A DNA stretch of 64,000 nt from Magnolia sinica (lineage: Eukaryota; Streptophyta; Magnoliopsida; Magnoliales; Magnoliaceae), in contig NC_080577.1 of the NCBI RefSeq assembly GCF_029962835.1, positions 30,300,501-30,364,500 on the forward strand. Direction: 5' to 3'. This document shows positions 1-10,401 of this stretch, piece by piece (the stretch's first letter is position 1; each line of letters opens with the position of its first letter). The translations under genes and the position numbers were made by a program. The notes under the pieces were generated by a model. The model had not been told where the DNA came from. It did no database searches and saw only the letters and a list, made by a program, of their open reading frames with translations.

Positions 1-293
1 TGCGTAACGTAAGACGAAGACGCTGAGGGTGTACGTGTGAGGGCACGCATCATATTGCATTCATACCTGCATTAATAAGAGTACTTAGGCTTTATTTAAG
101 TGTTCTGTTTATCATTACTGTTTGATTGAACTGATAACATGACAAGGAAAGCTCGGAAACTGATGGCTATAAACCCTCTAGCATACCATGTTACCATTAT
201 ATACCATCCAAACCATTATAGTCCCCATTATCTGGCCATTCATTAGGTAGTGCACATGGTCAATCAAATGTACATGTGCGGTTCACTTGATGA
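1..293. other. Flanking DNA left of the nest, no gene seen
   Basis: This AT-rich sequence has no convincing open frame. It ends at the target site of the E2 chromovirus. Its continuation lies at 24392 onward, on the other side of the 24-kb nest. Confidence 0.6.
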
Positions 294-298
294 GTGTA
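294..298. repeat. Target site duplication GTGTA of element E2, left copy
   Basis: GTGTA directly abuts the LTR terminus TGACGTAGGGG and recurs at 24387-24391 directly after the opposite terminus ACATCA. A 5-bp duplication is normal for Ty3/gypsy integration. Removing 299-24391 rejoins the pre-insertion sequence. Confidence 0.88.
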
Positions 299-562
299 TG
301 ACGTAGGGGAGGACGTGAGGTTGAGCACCATCTTCCTCAAGAGGATAACTATTCCGAATCCACGGAACTTCTCTGGACTCCTCACAGAGACTTCTCGAAT
401 CCACGAGGAAAGAAAGTAGAAAATAGAAATAAATTCTAATAAATTCGAAATTGATTGATGAATAATTAAAAATGAGTTCATAACCCTTTAAATAAGGGTA
501 CCAAGCAAAGGGAAAGAAATGAGAATCAAACTACAAATCAAACTCCTAGAATCCGCGACTTA

Positions 563-590
563 CTATAAATAGTAAACTTACTATTTATAG
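563..590. promoter_or_regulatory. Perfect TATA palindrome in the E2 3' LTR
   Basis: CTATAAATAGTAA is followed by AC and then its exact reverse complement, placing TATAAATAG on both strands. The same 28 bases are conserved at 23922-23949 in the 5' LTR. A core promoter role is inferred from sequence only. Confidence 0.45.
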
Positions 591-614
591 ACGATCGTGA
601 TGTCTACTAGTGCG

Positions 615-619
615 CAAGG
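615..619. repeat. Target site duplication CAAGG of element E1, left copy
   Basis: CAAGG lies directly before the E1 terminus TGTTCACTC and recurs at 12549-12553 after the other terminus CCCTCAACA. The unoccupied site is visible in the sister LTR near 23975, where the flanks are continuous. Confidence 0.92.
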
Positions 620-2759
620 TGTTCACTCCCCAAGTATAGTGTTGTGATGTAGTAATAAACTCGGTAAGACCAAGGTCGAATCCCAAGGGACTGAAACTTG
701 TACGTAATCTGAAACTCACTAGAACTAGAACTAGATTAAGATGAAATCTAAATCGAATGATTTTGAGGAATAATGGTGAAATATTAGTTAAGAAATTTAG
801 AGGTAGGAAACTAGGGATTCAGAGGATCCACTTGTAGAGATCGGGGAGATCTTATGCCTGTTTCAAGAACTCAACTGGACTTAGAGTCTCATCTTCATCT
901 AGTTGAAGGGTGTAACCTTGAAAATCAACTGAACTTCCTTTGATATAGTTTTCAAGAGATGAAAGGTATATGAATTAGAATGGATTCCATCACTAAACCA
1001 TGCCCAGGAGACAAAGTAAACAACAGAATTAAACTAATTAAAAATCAATCAACATGATATGAAGGTTAAGAAGGGTACCGTCATCCAACCATGCCCAGGA
1101 GACGATGGTGAACAATAGGGCTTCCTGATGTCATAAACATAAAAAGGGAAAGGAACACGCTCAAAGCCATTGCAGACCCATTGTAATTTCAGTCACAACA
1201 GACCATTAAAGACTAAAAACATTCCCTCAATAATTAAACTAAAATCAAATTCAGTTCATAAATTTAAATTAAATTAAAAGCATAAAATAGAGTCTCCCAT
1301 CTCGCTACAAGCTTCACCTCTTAGCCCTAGCTAAGAGGTTTAGCCAACTATATTTTTGATTAACTAAAAACTCTTAGGAAAGAAAAACCCGAAAAGAAAA
1401 GAATTAAGGAGATGACCAGCCACGATCCCTATCTCTCTCTGCTTCATGTGTCCACCTTGCCTCCAAGCCGAAGTTTTTTGTCTCCCTTTCTCTCTCCCTT
1501 TTATAGGCTGATGGAGGCGGTGGAGAATGATGAAGTGAAGTCGGTGCGTCTGTGCGTAAGACCTCTCGCAACAAGGACTTGCGTATCTCTGTTCAGCGTA
1601 GCGAAAAAAAAAACGCAAAAGCATCTGCGTTTAGTCTGAATTTGATCTGCTGACTGTCCAAATCTTTCAAAACTGGCTTCTTGGTTGGAGTCAGGACCTC
1701 CTTTTTACACTTTTGGATGGTCCAGATTTGTCGAATGGGCCATTCTGGTGGGCCATAACGTCATATTGCGTCCAGTTTTCACGGATGCACGACCTACGCA
1801 GAAAATTTGCACTGTGATGATTGGTGGGCCCCTATTCAGCGTCGGTGAGAAAATCCACTCCATCCATTAGCTTCTTGGTGAGATTTCGGGTGGGAATGAA
1901 TGGTTTTGGAGTGATTTTGATATGGCCCACCTACCTGATCTTACGTCCATCTGATCTGTGTTTGAAAGGTTAAGAACCCATCATCGCTATTTCCTGGAAT
2001 TGTGTCACCTAGGTGGTGATAAGAGGATTGGTAGGATTCCAATGGACGGTCTGGATCGGACCGTCGATGCACGGTGGTGGCTCACAAGAATCCAACCGCG
2101 GCTCTGTTTCACGCCACAGGAAACATAGTTTCCTATTTGAAGAAGAGACTCGGTCAAACCGAGTTTTGACCAGACTCCCAGTCCGGTGTACCTCTCGTGC
2201 ACATGTACCCTATGTACATGCAATGTACACGTGGGACCCATAGTGATGTTCGAGAGAAATCCGCTTCTACCATCTATTTTGCAACCTCATTTAAGGAGTT
2301 GAAACCAAAATTGAAGTGTATCCAGATATCAGGTGGGCCCCAAATCAGAGTTTTATGGGATAATCTCTCCATTGGGCCACTTCTACAAGTATCCAATGGC
2401 TAAAATTTTATGTGTATGGTTAATCTATGGTCCTCAGTCCATGTATGAAGTTTTGAATCGATCAGATGGTGGGAACATTGTGATCTTGCATTCTGGACGT
2501 TTTTCAGGCCTGTTTGAAGTGAGTGGCTGGAATTTCTCTGATCTCTGGCATGTAAACCCTCAATCTTAGTCCCATGGAGTCCCGTCCAATGCCTTGGTGA
2601 TGCCAGAGTGTCAAATCCATACCTTTAGCATCCTTTTCAATCCACGCTCGTTAATTCTCCTTGCATCACAAACACGATCAAAATAGTCCATTAAAACAGT
2701 ATCATGTTCATAATTCAGGTAATAACTAGGGTCTAATATGCAATATTTGACCCTCAACA
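620..2759 (-). repeat. E1 3' LTR
   Basis: On the minus strand this begins TGTTGAGGGTC at 2759 and ends GAGTGAACA at 620, giving TG...CA termini. It is collinear with 10402-12548. Inside are a TATA box at about 1497-1506 (minus strand TATAAAAGG), the hairpin at 1317-1338, and two copies of a 24-nt U5 repeat near 995-1020 and 1085-1105. Its U3 includes the MITE-like arm at about 2240-2345. Confidence 0.9.
1317..1338 (-). promoter_or_regulatory. Conserved LTR stem-loop downstream of the TATA box
   Basis: CCTCTTAGC and GCTAAGAGG form a perfect 9-bp stem around a 4-nt loop. The same structure occurs at 11106-11127, 44216-44237 and, with one wobble, at 19019-19040. It lies downstream of the inferred transcription start, so it would be in the R/U5 RNA. 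Confidence 0.5.
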
Positions 2760-4281
2760 CAACCCCTAACCTGCATTTTGCTAGTCCCGAGCAAAGTATG
2801 CGAAAAATAATTACAGGACAATTTCTATAAACTCGAGTGATTTTTGAAAACAATTCAGAACTAGAAGTCTAAGATTTATAATTGTTGGCATTACTTTCTC
2901 CTGGAATCAAGCTCATGGTAAACTTCATAATCAAGTTCAAATATTAATCCATTAATTAAAATAATTCTAAACATTGAGTTCCATGAGTATATAGTGTAAT
3001 CTCGGCTTAACACTATTAAGATTCACTTCTCTATTTCAGGATATCATTGGTAACCATAAGAGAATTCATGATAACCGAAAACCAAAACTTGATCCATTCT
3101 TCCAGCTTTTGATGATTTTCACACTATATCAATTTTTTAAGAGTAAAGCCAAGGAGGGGAAACGAATCCTCACCTATAGGGAGAAGACCCATGGTGAAGA
3201 CTAGTCACCCAACCCTTTCCAAATATCGACCATGGGGAATTGGATCTACACCTATAGGGAGAAAACCTTTGGTGAAGTTCGTTCGCCCAACCCTTTCCGC
3301 AGGCAGCTATCTTGTAACTGGGTATTTTCTTTTTCTTTCATTCTTCTTATTGAACATGATGGACAAATTCCCAGGTTAGTTCCTTCCATGTTTAATGATC
3401 ACCAAGTTACACTTCAATATCGAACTGAAACCTCAATGTGTAAGCGAGATGTGGCATGTGAAATTATGACTCAATCAATATTTAAAACTTCTAATCATGG
3501 ATTAATAGTTCGAACTTAACTGTGAAGTTTAACAGATACTGAATCCAAGAGTCATAAATTACCAACATCTTGTATCTTATAAGTTTGAATTCGAGATGGG
3601 CGTCCAAATCACTTCGAATTCATGTGAAATTTCAGAAAAAATTAAAAATTTTCACAATTTACAATTTCTACTCATGACTAAGAAAACACTGATTAAGACA
3701 CCTAATCACCCCAACCCGCAACCTAAAATCTACATTGTCCTCGATGTAAAAGATATGATCATGCAATGTACATGAGACAATGAAATTGCAAGAGAAGTGA
3801 TGGAAAGATAGTACCTGGACGAAGGGTTTAAGAAGCTTTTTCCAAAGATATATCAGCGTGAGAGCAGGTCAGCTCAAGAGAGAAATTAACAAAAATAACA
3901 TTACAAAAAGAAGATCCTACCTATACCACTTTCGCAGGTGCTCTCGATTGCATTTAGCTTATGCAATAAGCCTTTAAACTCCTAGGTTGCCCCTAGTGGA
4001 CGAGTTATAGTCTCGTGAGGGTTTGCAGCAATGTTACCCACAAACATTAAATTAGGAAAATGAAATGGAATAAAAATAAAAAATTAAAAAAATAGCATAA
4101 AGCAAACTACCTTAGTCCTATGAAAACAGGAAACCTACCTATACCTCCATTAGCCTAGGAGATCAATCCTGGTAAACAGCATCAGTCAGAGGTATGGACA
4201 TGTCCTCTGAATTAAATTTCTCGACAAATGGCTTTAAGCGATGTCCATTTACTTTAAACTCCTTGCCATTGTCAAGATTTC
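2760..4281 (-). other. E1 3' noncoding region with polypurine tract
   Basis: No sustained frame is present. At the LTR border the minus strand reads GCAGGTTAGGGGTTG just before the LTR TGTTGAGG, a plausible polypurine primer for plus-strand synthesis. A diverged direct repeat with a 78-bp offset (ACCTATAGGGAGAA at about 3172 and 3250) lies inside. Athila elements often carry an env-like gene here; none can be seen. Confidence 0.6.
3171..3320. repeat. Two-unit tandem repeat, about 78 bp, in the E1 3' region
   Basis: Both units contain CCTATAGGGAGAA, a TGGTGAAG segment and CCCAACCCTTTCC in the same order, with about 78 bp between equivalent points. Function is unknown. Confidence 0.6.
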
Positions 4282-5396
4282 TTATCTCAACAGCCCCATG
4301 AGGATATGCAGTGACCACAATGTAAGGGCCAGTTCAACGAGATCGAAGCTTACCTGAAAAAGATGTAATCGAGAATTATACAAAAGGACTTTCTGACCAG
4401 GTGTGAATGATTTCCATAGAATACGTTGGTCATGAAACGCCTTCATTCTGTCCTTATAAATTCTCGAGTTCTCATATGCATCGTTCCAGATTTCTTCGAG
4501 TTCATTTAACTGAAGTTTGCGTAGCGACCCAGCATTGTCCAGATTGAAATTCAATTTTTTGATTGCCCAGTAGGCTCTATGTTCCAACTCCACAGGCAAG
4601 TGGCAAGCCTTCCTATAGACAAGTCTAAAGGGAGACATTCCAATAGGGGTTTTAAATGCAGTACGGTAAGCCTATAAGGCATCAGTCAATCGAATTGACC
4701 AATCCTTACGGTCAGGGTTAACCATTTTCTCCAAATGTGTTTGATCTCCTTATTGGAAATCTCAACTTGCCCACTTGTCTGTGGGTGATATGGGGTGCTC
4801 ACCTTATGAGAGATATCGTATTTCTTCATTAAACTCTCGAATGGCCTATTACAAAAGTGTGAGCCCCCATCACCAATGATAGCTCGAGGTGTTCCAAATC
4901 GGGAAATGATGTTCTCTTTTAGGAATTTAATGATCGTGCGGTGGTCATTATTCCGACACGGAATCGCTTCAACCCATTTAATAACATAGTCTACAGTGAA
5001 CAAAATATATAGATTTTCAAAAGATTGGGGGAATAGTCCCATGAAATCAATGCCCCAGCAATCAAATGCTTCGATGATAAGAATGGGATTCAAGGGCATC
5101 ATATTTCAACGGGACAACGCTCCTAACTTCTGACAATGCTCACAAGCTTTGCAAAACTCATGAGTGTCCCTGAACATAGTGGGCCAGTAAAAGCCACACT
5201 GCAAAATCTTGGCTGTGGTCTTTTTGGCAGAAAAGTGACCACCACAGGCCTGTGAATGACAGAAAGAGATGACACTCTGATGCTCATCATCTGGCACACA
5301 TCTCCTTAAGATTTGGTCTGGGCAATATTTAAATAAATATGGATCGTCCCAGAAAAAGTTACGTACCTTGGTAAAGAATTTCTTCTTATCTTGCAC
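4282..5396 (-). pseudogene. E1 integrase domain, interrupted
   Basis: This is the integrase part of the Athila-like polyprotein; such enzymes insert the cDNA into chromosomal DNA. Three frame pieces (5396-5106, 5102-4686, 4638-4282) read in order. The first has an HHCC zinc-binding region (HSQACGGH ... CKACEHC). The second is the catalytic core, with aspartates in [10 protein letters not shown] and IGDGGSHF and glutamate in [14 protein letters not shown], so the DDE triad is present. The third is the C-terminal part ([20 protein letters not shown] and [16 protein letters not shown]). A stop after residues QFD near 4684 and another near 5103 break the frame. The last 20 or so residues lose the usual GPF/GPY-type ending, probably through a frameshift. 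Confidence 0.85.
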
Positions 5397-6086
5397 AGTC
5401 CAATGTGTCGGTATGGAACCTGTGGCAAGATAATTAGCAATATCAGCGAATCAAGGTGAATGGGAGACTCTGAACAGTTGTTCATCAGGGAACATATCAT
5501 TGATATGGGTCGCCTCAAGGGAATCAGAGGTATTAAGGCGAGAAAAGTGATCGGCCACTACGTTCTCTACTCCTTTTTTATCTTTAATTTTCAAATTAAA
5601 TTCTTGGAGTAGAAGGATCTATCTTATCAGGCGGGACTTAGAGTCATTCTTAGAAAGAAGATACTTGAGTGCCGCATGATCTGTGTAGATAATGATCTTG
5701 GATCCGATCAGGTAGAACCTAAATTTGTCCAAGGCGAACACTACGGCTAAGAGTTCCTTTTCCTTAGTCGAGTAGTTCACTTGGGCAGGATTTAGAGTTC
5801 TACTCGCATAATGAATGACGTAAGACCTCTTATCTTTTCTCTGACCTAGAACCCCTCTAAGAGCATAATCAGAAGCGTCGTACATAAGCTCAAAAGGAAG
5901 GCTCCAGTCGGGTGGTTGTATGATGGGTGCACTAGTCAACATGCCCTTAAGCTTAGTGAAAACTTCCTGACATGGCTCAGTCCACTCGTATGGTGCATCC
6001 TTTTGAAGTAGATTACATAAGGGACGAGAGATGAGACTAAAGTCCTTTATGAATCTTCTGTAAAACCCAGCGTGTCCTAAGAAGGA
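5397..6086 (-). pseudogene. E1 RNase H domain, interrupted
   Basis: RNase H degrades the RNA template during reverse transcription. The piece 5942-5619 contains [29 protein letters not shown] and [13 protein letters not shown], supplying the expected Asp-Glu-Asp positions. The final aspartate motif (VADHFSRL) lies further on, near 5540, in the same frame after a stop at about 5616-5618. The linker back to reverse transcriptase (6086-5943) continues the homology after a stop close to 6086. Confidence 0.82.
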
Positions 6087-7382
6087 TTACACGTCCTGTA
6101 TGTTTTTGGGTGGAGGTAGGTTAGAGATAAGATCAATTTTTGGCTTATCCACCTCGATTCCTTTGGACGAGATAATATGTCTAAGGACAATTTCCTTATG
6201 AACCATGAAATGACACTTCTCCCAATTAAGTACCAAGTTATTCTCTTCACATCTTTTCAGCACACATTTAAGACTTTCTAAACACTTGCTGAAAGATGAA
6301 CCGAAAACAGAGAAATCATCCATGAAGACCTCTAGATATTTCCCCACCATGTCAGAAAAGATACTCATCATACATCGCTGAAAGGTGGCAGGGGCATTAC
6401 ATAATCCGAATGGCATCCTTCTGTAGGCAAAGGTGCCGTAAAGACATGTAAATGTGGTCTTTTCCTGATCCTCAGGGGCGATTTCAATCTGATTGTAGCC
6501 CGAATACCTGTCAAGGAAACAGTAATAGGAATGACCAGCTAGCCTTTCCAAGATTTGATCAATGAAGGGCAAAGGAAAGTGGTTCTTCCTCGTGACGGTA
6601 TTCAGCTTCCTGTAGTCAATGCACATTCTCCAACCAGTAATAACTCTAGTTGGCACGAGTTCATTATTGGCATTGGTTACGATGGTGATCCCGGACTTCT
6701 TAGGAACTACCTGAGTTGGACTCACCCATTGACTATCGGATATGGGGTATATGATACCCACATCCAATAGTTTAAGAACCTCGGCCTTAACCACTTCCCT
6801 CATGTTTGGATTTAGTCTACGTTGTGATTGCCGAGCAGTCTTCGCATTATCCTCAAGATATATGCGGTGAGTACAAATTGAGGGGTCGATTCCCTTGAGG
6901 TCCGCTATCATCCATCCAAGGGCTCCCTTATGCTCAATGAGAGTAGATATGAGCATACTCTCTTGTTCTTTCTCCAGGTGGGCAGAGATCACCACCGGGT
7001 ATGTCTCATCTTGACCTAAATAAACATATTTCAAATCAGAGGGTAAAGGTTTTAGGTCAAGCTTCGGCGGCTTGAGGTTAGACGGTAGAGGCACTACATC
7101 AGTTTGGGGCAACTCTTCAAATTGTGGCCTCCACCGGTTAACTTCAAGTACTGGTGCAGTATCAAGCAAGGCACACGTCTCCCTAATCATGTCATCATCA
7201 AAATCATGGGAGTAGGCCTGGCACGTCTCTAGAGGGTCAGAGGATAAGGTCAGAGGTGTCGTATCTTCCACGAAAGAGTCAAGCATGTTAATGTCATGGA
7301 AATCATCATCATCCTCTAAGTTCCTACCGTTATTGAAAAAAATATTTGACTCCAATGTCATATTCCCAAAAGACATAGTCAT
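6087..7382 (-). CDS. E1 reverse transcriptase with protease-RT linker (longest intact pol piece)
   Basis: A 431-codon open segment of the pol polyprotein. Residues 1-130 are a low-complexity linker rich in Asp and Leu that follows the protease. Residues about 160-400 are reverse transcriptase: TGWRMCIDYRKLN, KNHFPLPFIDQILERLAGH, FLDRYSGYNQI, FTCLYGTFAYRRMPFGLC and the active-site block FMDDFSVFG near 6310-6325. FMDD with SVFG is characteristic of the Athila/Tat branch. FLDRYSGYNQ has Arg where relatives usually have Gly, a likely decay mutation. The ATG at the start is only an internal methionine; the polyprotein was read from upstream gag. Confidence 0.88.
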   Translation of the reverse strand: MTMSFGNMTLESNIFFNNGRNLEDDDDFHDINMLDSFVEDTTPLTLSSDPLETCQAYSHDFDDDMIRETCALLDTAPVLEVNRWRPQFEELPQTDVVPLPSNLKPPKLDLKPLPSDLKYVYLGQDETYPVVISAHLEKEQESMLISTLIEHKGALGWMIADLKGIDPSICTHRIYLEDNAKTARQSQRRLNPNMREVVKAEVLKLLDVGIIYPISDSQWVSPTQVVPKKSGITIVTNANNELVPTRVITGWRMCIDYRKLNTVTRKNHFPLPFIDQILERLAGHSYYCFLDRYSGYNQIEIAPEDQEKTTFTCLYGTFAYRRMPFGLCNAPATFQRCMMSIFSDMVGKYLEVFMDDFSVFGSSFSKCLESLKCVLKRCEENNLVLNWEKCHFMVHKEIVLRHIISSKGIEVDKPKIDLISNLPPPKNIQDV

Positions 7383-7814
7383 GACACAATTCCTGCAATT
7401 GATAATTGCGTTTGAAGTGGCAAGGAATGGACGACCAAGAATGACAGGAATCTAAGTGTTCATGTTATTGATGAGTTCGGTGTCCAGGATGATAAAATCT
7501 ACAGGGTAGTAAAATCTATCAACATATACCAACACATCCTCAATTATCCCTCTTGGTACACGAACAGAGCGATCGACAAGTTGTAGTGTGGTTAGGGTGG
7601 GTTTTAATTCCCCCAAACCTAATTGTCTGTATACCAGGTAGGGAATCAGATTGACGCTCGCTCTTAAGTTAAGAAGTGCATGATCAATTCGATGGTCCCC
7701 GATTACACATGGTATGGTTGGGCTACCAGGATCTTTGAATTTCTGTGGCACGTCTTGCTTTAGGATGACACTCACTTTCTCGGTCAAGAAGATCTTCTTT
7801 TGAACACTCTGCCG
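7383..7814 (-). pseudogene. E1 aspartic protease with mutated active site
   Basis: Retropepsin-type region that matures Gag-Pol. The E3 copy at 22117-22896 has the active-site loop LLDLGASVNLIPY; here the same loop reads LLNLRASVNLIPY. The catalytic aspartate is Asn (codon at 7668-7670) and the following glycine is Arg. Both are G-to-A changes on the coding strand. The downstream ILGRPFLATSNAIINC block is retained but lies after a stop near 7451. The protein cannot be an active protease in this copy. Confidence 0.85.
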
Positions 7815-9600
7815 TCATTTGGTCGTGCATAAGTCTTTCAGGAATTTGGCATATGAAGGTATCTGTTTTACGACATCAAGTAGAGGAATGTTGACTTTCA
7901 CTTGTTTTAACACCTCTACGATGTCCTGAGAGTTAGAGAGAGGTTTTGGTGCGACTAACCGTTGGGGAAATGGAGTAACTGGCTTTTCTAGAAGTTCCGG
8001 TTCTAATTGTTGTGGGGCATCACTAGGTCCATCATTGTTGTCCTCTTCTAGTTCTTGAGGCTTTTCGGGCCTAACCGGAAGGGTTTTATTAATGATCTTC
8101 ACACTCCTAAGAGTGGTGATGGATTTAGCATGCTCCATTTGATTTGAAGAGCTAGGGTCACTTATTTCATATTGCGGTTTGGGATTGGGGAGAGGTTGAG
8201 CAGGAAGCATCCCCTTCCCTCCACTTGTTAATTGTGACTCTATCCTTTGAATAGACGACGCAAGCGTTCCTAATGCTGTGTGGACATCATGAAACGCTTA
8301 TGCCGAATTTTGATTAAGTAGCTCTTATTCTCGAATATGTTTTTGAACTGGATCCTCTTGAGGTTTCCCTTAATTTGGAATTTGATTGAAGAAACCTTGA
8401 GGGGTAGCAGTTTGTCCATTTCTCTAACTAAAGTTTGGATGATTTTTCCAACCAGGATTGTACGTATTAGAGGTCGGTCCATTGAAAGGTCTTTGATAAG
8501 TATTTACGGCATTAGATTGTTCATTCAACACTTCTCGAAAGGTAGGTATTGTAGGACAATTTTCAGTTGTGTGAATATTGCAATCACAGATGCCGCAAAC
8601 ACTTTCATTAACCTTATCCTTCTTTCCTTCCATGGCCTCAAATTTTTTTATGAGCGTAGTCACTTTATACTTGAGATCATCCTCTTCTTTCAAGAGATAC
8701 AATCCACCTTTCTCCTTAGATTGAGTCGGCCTAGACGTGGTGTTCGATTTTGGGTAATAGTCCCATGATTGTGTTTTTTCAGCAAGACTATCGAGGTAAT
8801 CCCACACCTCGTCGACATTTTTATTAATGAATTCTCCATTACACATTGTCTCGACCATTTGGCGCATGGAAAATGTCAGTCCATCATAGAAAAAATTTGT
8901 AATGCGCCACGTTTCAAAGCCGTGTTGTGGGCATGAACTGACAAAATCCTTGAACCTTTCCCAACATTGGTAAAATGTTTCATTCTCCTTTTGGGTGAAG
9001 TTCATGATTGTTTTTCTAAGGGTAATCGTTTTATGATGTGAAAAAAATTTCTTTATAAATTCCCTCTGCATATCATTCCATGTGCCAATGGATCTAGGAC
9101 GCAGTGAATGTAACCACGTCTTAGCCTTCTCCTTTAAGGAAAAAGGGAAGATTTTCAGCCTGACTGTGTCCTCAGACACATTTTGAAAATATAAAGTGGC
9201 TATGATCTCATCAAACTCTTTCAAATGTAGATATGGTTCTTCAGATTCAAGCTCATGGAACTTAGAAAAGAGTTGGATAACCCCTGGCTTGATGTTCATA
9301 TGTCCTGTATTTTCAGAAAAAATCATGCATGAGGGCGTACTCACCCCCGCTGTTGTAAATAATCTCATAAAGTACGAGGCGGGGGTGCTTAATACACCTC
9401 ATCTCATCCTGAATGTCCTCCACCCTAGGTTAGGGTAGAAGAGGTTGGTTTTCAGCTATCACTTCAATTAACTTAGGGGATTTCAAGTGGTGTCTAGTCC
9501 TGCGATGGATAGTTAACCCCTCAACCAATCCTCCTTCAGTCAAGAGACGTCGAGTGTTGTCACGGGCCCACTTGGGCATAAAACACTCGCAACCCTCAAT
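7815..9600 (-). pseudogene. E1 gag, degenerate
   Basis: Gag builds the cytoplasmic particle that packages element RNA. The main open piece, 9368-8424, covers the capsid-like domain (IKPGVIQLFSKFHELES, LKEFDEIIATLYFQNVSED, KEKAKTWLHSLRPRSIGTW) and a CX2CX4HX4C zinc knuckle (CGICDCNIHTTENC) near 8577-8536. A second piece, 8210-7815, is the Pro/Glu-rich region leading to protease. The N-terminal part (MPKWARDNTRRLLTEGG) is at about 9579-9520, but a frameshift near 9430-9370 separates it from the capsid domain. Confidence 0.82.
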
Positions 9601-10377
9601 CAAATTCGAAACCTAATCCTAAGAAAGGAAATAAAAATCTAGAAAAAGAAGAGAGGGTTGGAAAGAAGTTACCAAATTGGAGTCCCTAAGTTAAAAATCT
9701 ACAAAAGAAAACAAAACAAGTCAGTTTCTAAAGAGAAGGTCTAAAATTAGAAAATCCTTAAAAAGAAAGATAGAAGTAAACTAGTTTCTAAAAGAAGAAA
9801 TTCCTAAAGGAAAGTGGAAATTTCTAAAATAAATTAGGAAAGTCCTAAACTAGAAAGTAAGTTACTAAATAGAAAGTAGAGAAAGAGCTTACCGAATTAG
9901 AAATTTCTATCTTAAAAGCTTACAAAATAGGAAAGTTAGTTTCTAAACAAAAAGTCTATAAGTAGAAATTTTCTAAAAATAAATTAGGAAACAAAGTTAG
10001 ATTCTAAAAGAGTTAGAATTAAAAAGTTTCTAAAAATAAAAATAGAAAGTTAGTTTCTAAAAAGGAAAGTTCCCTAAACCTAGAAGCTAAGTTAGTTTCT
10101 AAAAACAAAAGAGGAAAGTTTCTAAAAATAAACTATTTCCTAAAAATAGAAAAATACTAGAATTAGAAAATTTCTAAAACTCAAACCCTAATTCTAAAAA
10201 TAGAAAAAGTAGAGGAATTAGAAAGGGATTACCAAGTTAGAAGTTTATGTCAGGATCCTACAAAACAGGAAAACAGGTTAGTTTCTAGAAATCAGAAAAA
10301 CCTAAACCTAAAGTTAGAAAAATTCTAATCTTAAACTAATCCTAAAACTAGTTAATTTCAGAAAACGAAACCGTCAA
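9601..10377 (-). other. E1 5' leader with exon-like repeat cassettes
   Basis: Read on the minus strand this is T-rich, with repeated TTTCTAAAAATAG-type words and no frame. It contains three related cassettes at about 10257-10233, 9919-9893 and 9698-9673. Each is 25-27 nt and begins after TTTTGTAG (TTTTGTAA in the middle one) and ends before GTAA. The same three cassettes occur in E3 at 19866-19889, 20161-20187 and 20366-20390. Confidence 0.55.
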
Positions 10378-10395
10378 TCCTCAGCAACGACGCCA
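10378..10395 (-). promoter_or_regulatory. E1 primer binding site (tRNA-Asp type)
   Basis: The minus strand reads TGGCGTCGTTGCTGAGGA a few bases inside the 5' LTR. It differs from the TGGCGCCGTTGCCGGGGA form known from Athila-type elements at a few C-to-T or G-to-A positions. It would prime minus-strand cDNA synthesis. Confidence 0.7.
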
Positions 10396-10401
10396 AAAAC
10401 T

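Larger units (their letters stand above)
299..619 (-). repeat. E2 3' LTR, terminal part, split by E1
   Basis: This matches 23658-23978 of the 5' LTR almost base for base, starting TGACGTAGGGG (LTR end CCCCTACGTCA on the minus strand). The rest of the LTR continues at 12549 beyond E1. The two parts sum to 728 bp after counting the target duplication once, against 729 bp for the intact 5' LTR. Confidence 0.88.

Noticed and set aside
2005..2569. Overlapping frames of 70-80 codons inside the E1 LTRs (also at 11795-12475)
   Set aside because: Noncoding LTR U3. The two LTRs share them because of common origin, and substitutions ignore codon position.
2760..4281. Possible env-like gene of the Athila element
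   Set aside because: No frame over 100 codons, no signal peptide or transmembrane pattern. The region is 3' noncoding in this copy.
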